Source: Saccoglossus kowalevskii (lineage: Eukaryota > Hemichordata > Enteropneusta > Harrimaniidae). Taken from it: a stretch of 51,886 nt of DNA. The stretch lies in NCBI RefSeq assembly GCF_000003605.2, contig NW_003122912.1:524765-576650 (forward strand), given 5' to 3'. This document shows, in pieces, positions 50,846 to 51,886 of the stretch (position 1 is the stretch's first letter; the number at the start of each line of letters is the position of its first letter). A program made the position numbers and the translations under genes. Below the pieces are notes generated by a model. That model was not told the DNA's origin. It saw only the letters and a list, made by a program, of their open reading frames with translations, and did no database searches.

Positions 50846-51287
50846 CACAAAGACTGCAGTAGCATGATAAGTGGTCTTACAAAATTTGTCAGGAGTTCGG
50901 CTTTTGGTGAGCTGTCATTTCACATAGTTTAATTTTGAATTTTATCTTGGCAAATAATCAAAAATTATAAGGTATGATTACAATATTGTGAAAAAGACAC
51001 AAAATTATCGTAAATGTATACAAGTTGGGGCACATTTTATGAAAACTGTTTATTATTGCTAAAATGTTGCAAATATGTGAAAGTTCTCAAAATGTTGTTT
51101 TTTTTTTATTAAAAATAAAGCAAAATGCGCATTTTTCGGAAACTTGAAAATGTTTCTCGGACTGTTTCTACTTTAAATAATTATGTCTCACCGAATTAAC
51201 TTCAAAATGGATTATAGTGGTTTAGGTCACGTAATGTTGTATCACGATTGCTACAGACACAAATATGTTTTTTTTTTATTTTTACAG
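50846..51287. other. Intron or intergenic DNA before the homeobox exons
   Basis: AT-rich, with no exon seen. It ends in a polypyrimidine tract and TTTACAG, the acceptor of the next exon. The outer right end of the proposed 20-kb unit should lie here if that unit is real. Confidence 0.4.
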
Positions 51288-51886
51288 GTAGTTATGTTGG
51301 CAGGAAATCAAGTCGCTATATCTACAGCGAGACACAGTCGGTTTTATTAGAAGTAATATTTACAACTACTACGGAGTATCTAAATCGCGACATGCGCAAG
51401 CGTATCGCCATAATTACCAACTTATCGGAAAAGTCAATTATGGTAAGTGAGAGCATTATGTATGCACCAAAGTATGTTATAATGTAAGCGAACAGTTTCT
51501 TGTTGTTCATTATACAATAATCTATTTTATTCACTTTTCAGAAGTGGTTTCAGAATCGTCGGAGTCAAAAACGGAGGCAAGAACGGAAAAGAGATGCCGT
51601 GTTATATGCTAAGCACCATCAAGCACCAATACAAAAGTTGAAAGAATCGACGACGCGTTTTCCGTCCGTGCGAAGTCGAGGAAAATCAGTGGACACTCGA
51701 CTTGATGTCCTACCAGCAACGCCTTCCCTCCGGGAATATATTGGTGTTCCACAAACCAGTAGTACACCAAGGCATTGTAGTGATACGAAAATACAAAATT
51801 GCAGTACACATTCCAGTGGTATCCTGACAGACGTCTGTCAAAGTAAAATAGAAATATGTAGTACACCTTGTAAAGACGTGTCATCA
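51288..51886 (+). CDS. Divergent homeobox gene, two exons, partial at both ends
   Basis: Exon A 51288-51442 (after TTTACAG, starts in phase 1, ends ATG|GTAAGT) and exon B 51542 to the window edge (after TTTTCAG). Together they encode a homeodomain: RKSSRYIYSETQSVLLEVIF (helix 1), EYLNRDMRKRIAIITNL (helix 2) and SEKSIMKWFQNRRSQKRRQ (helix 3), with canonical W48, F49, Q50, N51 and R53. The loop between helices 1 and 2 is one residue longer than in the standard 60-residue fold, and position 47 is lysine, which is unusual. The intron falls between homeodomain positions 46 and 47, a known site in several homeobox classes. A Ser/Thr-rich tail follows and continues past the window. The protein should bind DNA in the nucleus as a transcription factor; I cannot assign a class. 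Upstream exons are not visible and may lie to the left. Confidence 0.85.

Noticed and set aside
30070-51175. Terminal inverted repeats of the 20-kb unit (AGAAACAGT words near 30080 and, inverted, near 51167)
   Set aside because: The match is about nine to eleven bases in AT-rich DNA with no flanking duplication; chance is a sufficient explanation.

Overview
This window is AT-rich animal DNA with long introns, GT-AG splice sites, microsatellites, short inverted-repeat elements and a multicopy neuropeptide precursor. It is most probably from a lophotrochozoan: a dispersed repeat seen three times here resembles one I recall from bivalve genomes. Phylum and species cannot be fixed from the sequence alone.

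Layout. 1-9.6 kb: no gene found; a TA microsatellite and three blocks of a decayed tandem repeat. 9.66-12.40 kb (+): a two-exon precursor of secreted peptides, with a signal-peptide exon and a 3' exon encoding ten related peptides built on [VI][FY]xGxP; I cannot assign it to a named family. 12.7-30.6 kb: no gene found; a near-perfect palindromic element at 16.25-16.39 kb, an assembly gap (16505-17278), several dispersed repeats, a pair of hairpins and a 29-bp minisatellite. 31.5-50.0 kb: two multi-exon genes transcribed away from each other from a shared 650-bp interval. The minus-strand gene (10 exons, 821 codons before the stop) encodes a DUF7869-type protein with a DDE/RNase-H-like acidic pattern and a small SH3/Tudor-like tail. 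The plus-strand gene (10 exons, about 755 codons) joins a ParB/sulfiredoxin-like domain to a beta-class DNA-methyltransferase fold whose catalytic motif IV is altered (DVPD where DPPY is expected). 51.29 kb to the window end (+): two exons of a divergent homeobox gene that runs off the window.

The most interesting structure is the 30.65-50.85 kb block as a whole. The divergent pair is bracketed, about 0.6 kb beyond each stop codon, by two short tandem arrays of different unit length (35 and 38 bp). Both are built around the same 18-bp palindrome, TGTCAGAAATTTCYGACA. This suggests one ~20 kb unit: a transposase-like gene, a ParB-methylase-like gene and repeated palindromic sites at both ends, as in DNA transposons with subterminal binding sites or, more speculatively, ParB with parS clusters. 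Both reading frames are essentially intact. I found no convincing terminal inverted repeat or target-site duplication, so mobility is inference. Exon boundaries were worked out by hand from splice signals and phase; no database search was possible.
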